A DNA stretch of 13,845 nucleotides from an uncultured Treponema sp. (lineage in GTDB: Bacteria > Spirochaetota > Spirochaetia > Treponematales > Treponemataceae): contig CAKZZO010000154.1 in assembly GCA_937885175.1 (NCBI GenBank), forward strand, positions 1-13,845, read 5' to 3'. The notes under the pieces were generated by a model. It ran no database searches. It was not told the DNA's origin and was given only the letters and a program-made list of their open reading frames with translations. Position 1 is the stretch's first letter. Each line of letters starts with the position of its first letter. A program made the translations under genes and the position numbers. Shown here in pieces: positions 13,792-13,845 of the stretch.

Positions 13792-13844
13792 CAGGGCAAA
13801 CGCATTATAGATATCGTGCTTGAATATCGGCTGGACAAATGAAA
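13792..13844 (-). repeat. Right copy of the 53-bp inverted terminal repeat
   Basis: Reverse complement of 3-55 with three mismatches; it ends one base before the window edge. It lies upstream of the fadD promoter and is not needed for either neighbouring gene. Read outward on the plus strand it encodes QGKRIIDIVLEYRLDK and a TGA stop. Confidence 0.85.
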
Positions 13845-13845
13845 T

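Noticed and set aside
13714..13845. N-terminal extension of the fatty-acid-CoA ligase running to the window edge
   Set aside because: It would cross the promoter and terminal repeat; the ATG at 13713 has a good Shine-Dalgarno and matches the usual family N-terminus.

Overview
The window looks like chromosomal DNA of a spirochaete, most likely a Treponema or close relative. The case rests on gene content: a bacterial XPB/ERCC3-type helicase, a lipoprotein-type ApbE flavin transferase, an OmpA-type protein with an altered diamino-acid pocket, and a fatty-acyl-CoA ligase. No 16S or species marker is present, so genus is an inference. I see no rRNA, tRNA, CRISPR array, transposase, phage gene or resistance gene. 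Nine protein-coding genes fill almost the whole window.

Layout, left to right. (1) 77-2636, minus strand: an overlapping two-gene unit, a degenerate SDR/Rossmann-like protein followed by the XPB helicase. (2) 2637-2695: a compact divergent promoter region. (3) 2696-3925, plus: a divergent SDF-type cation symporter. Its stop codon shares a CTAG tetranucleotide with the stop of the convergent gene. (4) 3922-6638, minus: an ApbE lipoprotein followed by a PAS-GGDEF-EAL cyclic-di-GMP protein. (5) 6639-6975: a 337-bp intergenic region with small inverted and tandem repeats. (6) 6976-7947, plus: an unrecognised protein made of two copies of one domain joined by a Gly/Pro/Met-rich linker, ending in a terminator shared with the convergent aspS. 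(7) 7998-11355, minus: a three-domain OmpA-family envelope protein, a 3' region with four hairpins, then aspartyl-tRNA synthetase. (8) 11459-11887, plus: a membrane-anchored double zinc ribbon. (9) 11968-13713, minus: long-chain fatty-acid-CoA ligase.

Two patterns run across genes. First, the window is bracketed by a 53-bp repeat in inverted orientation (3-55 and 13792-13844, 50 of 53 identical), touching or nearly touching both ends, so it may be the edge of a larger repeated element. Second, several genes lack a Shine-Dalgarno sequence and carry a -10-like hexamer only 6-10 bases before the start codon (SDR-like, symporter, GGDEF-EAL, duplicated-domain protein, aspS, zinc ribbon). This fits leaderless or near-leaderless mRNAs. 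The exported proteins (apbE, ompA) and fadD instead have a recognisable Shine-Dalgarno.

The genes do not form one pathway. They are housekeeping (aspS, fadD), DNA-repair or helicase (XPB pair), envelope (ompA, apbE, symporter) and signalling (GGDEF-EAL) functions plus unknowns. The least explained items are the duplicated-domain protein, the XPB partner and the terminal inverted repeats.
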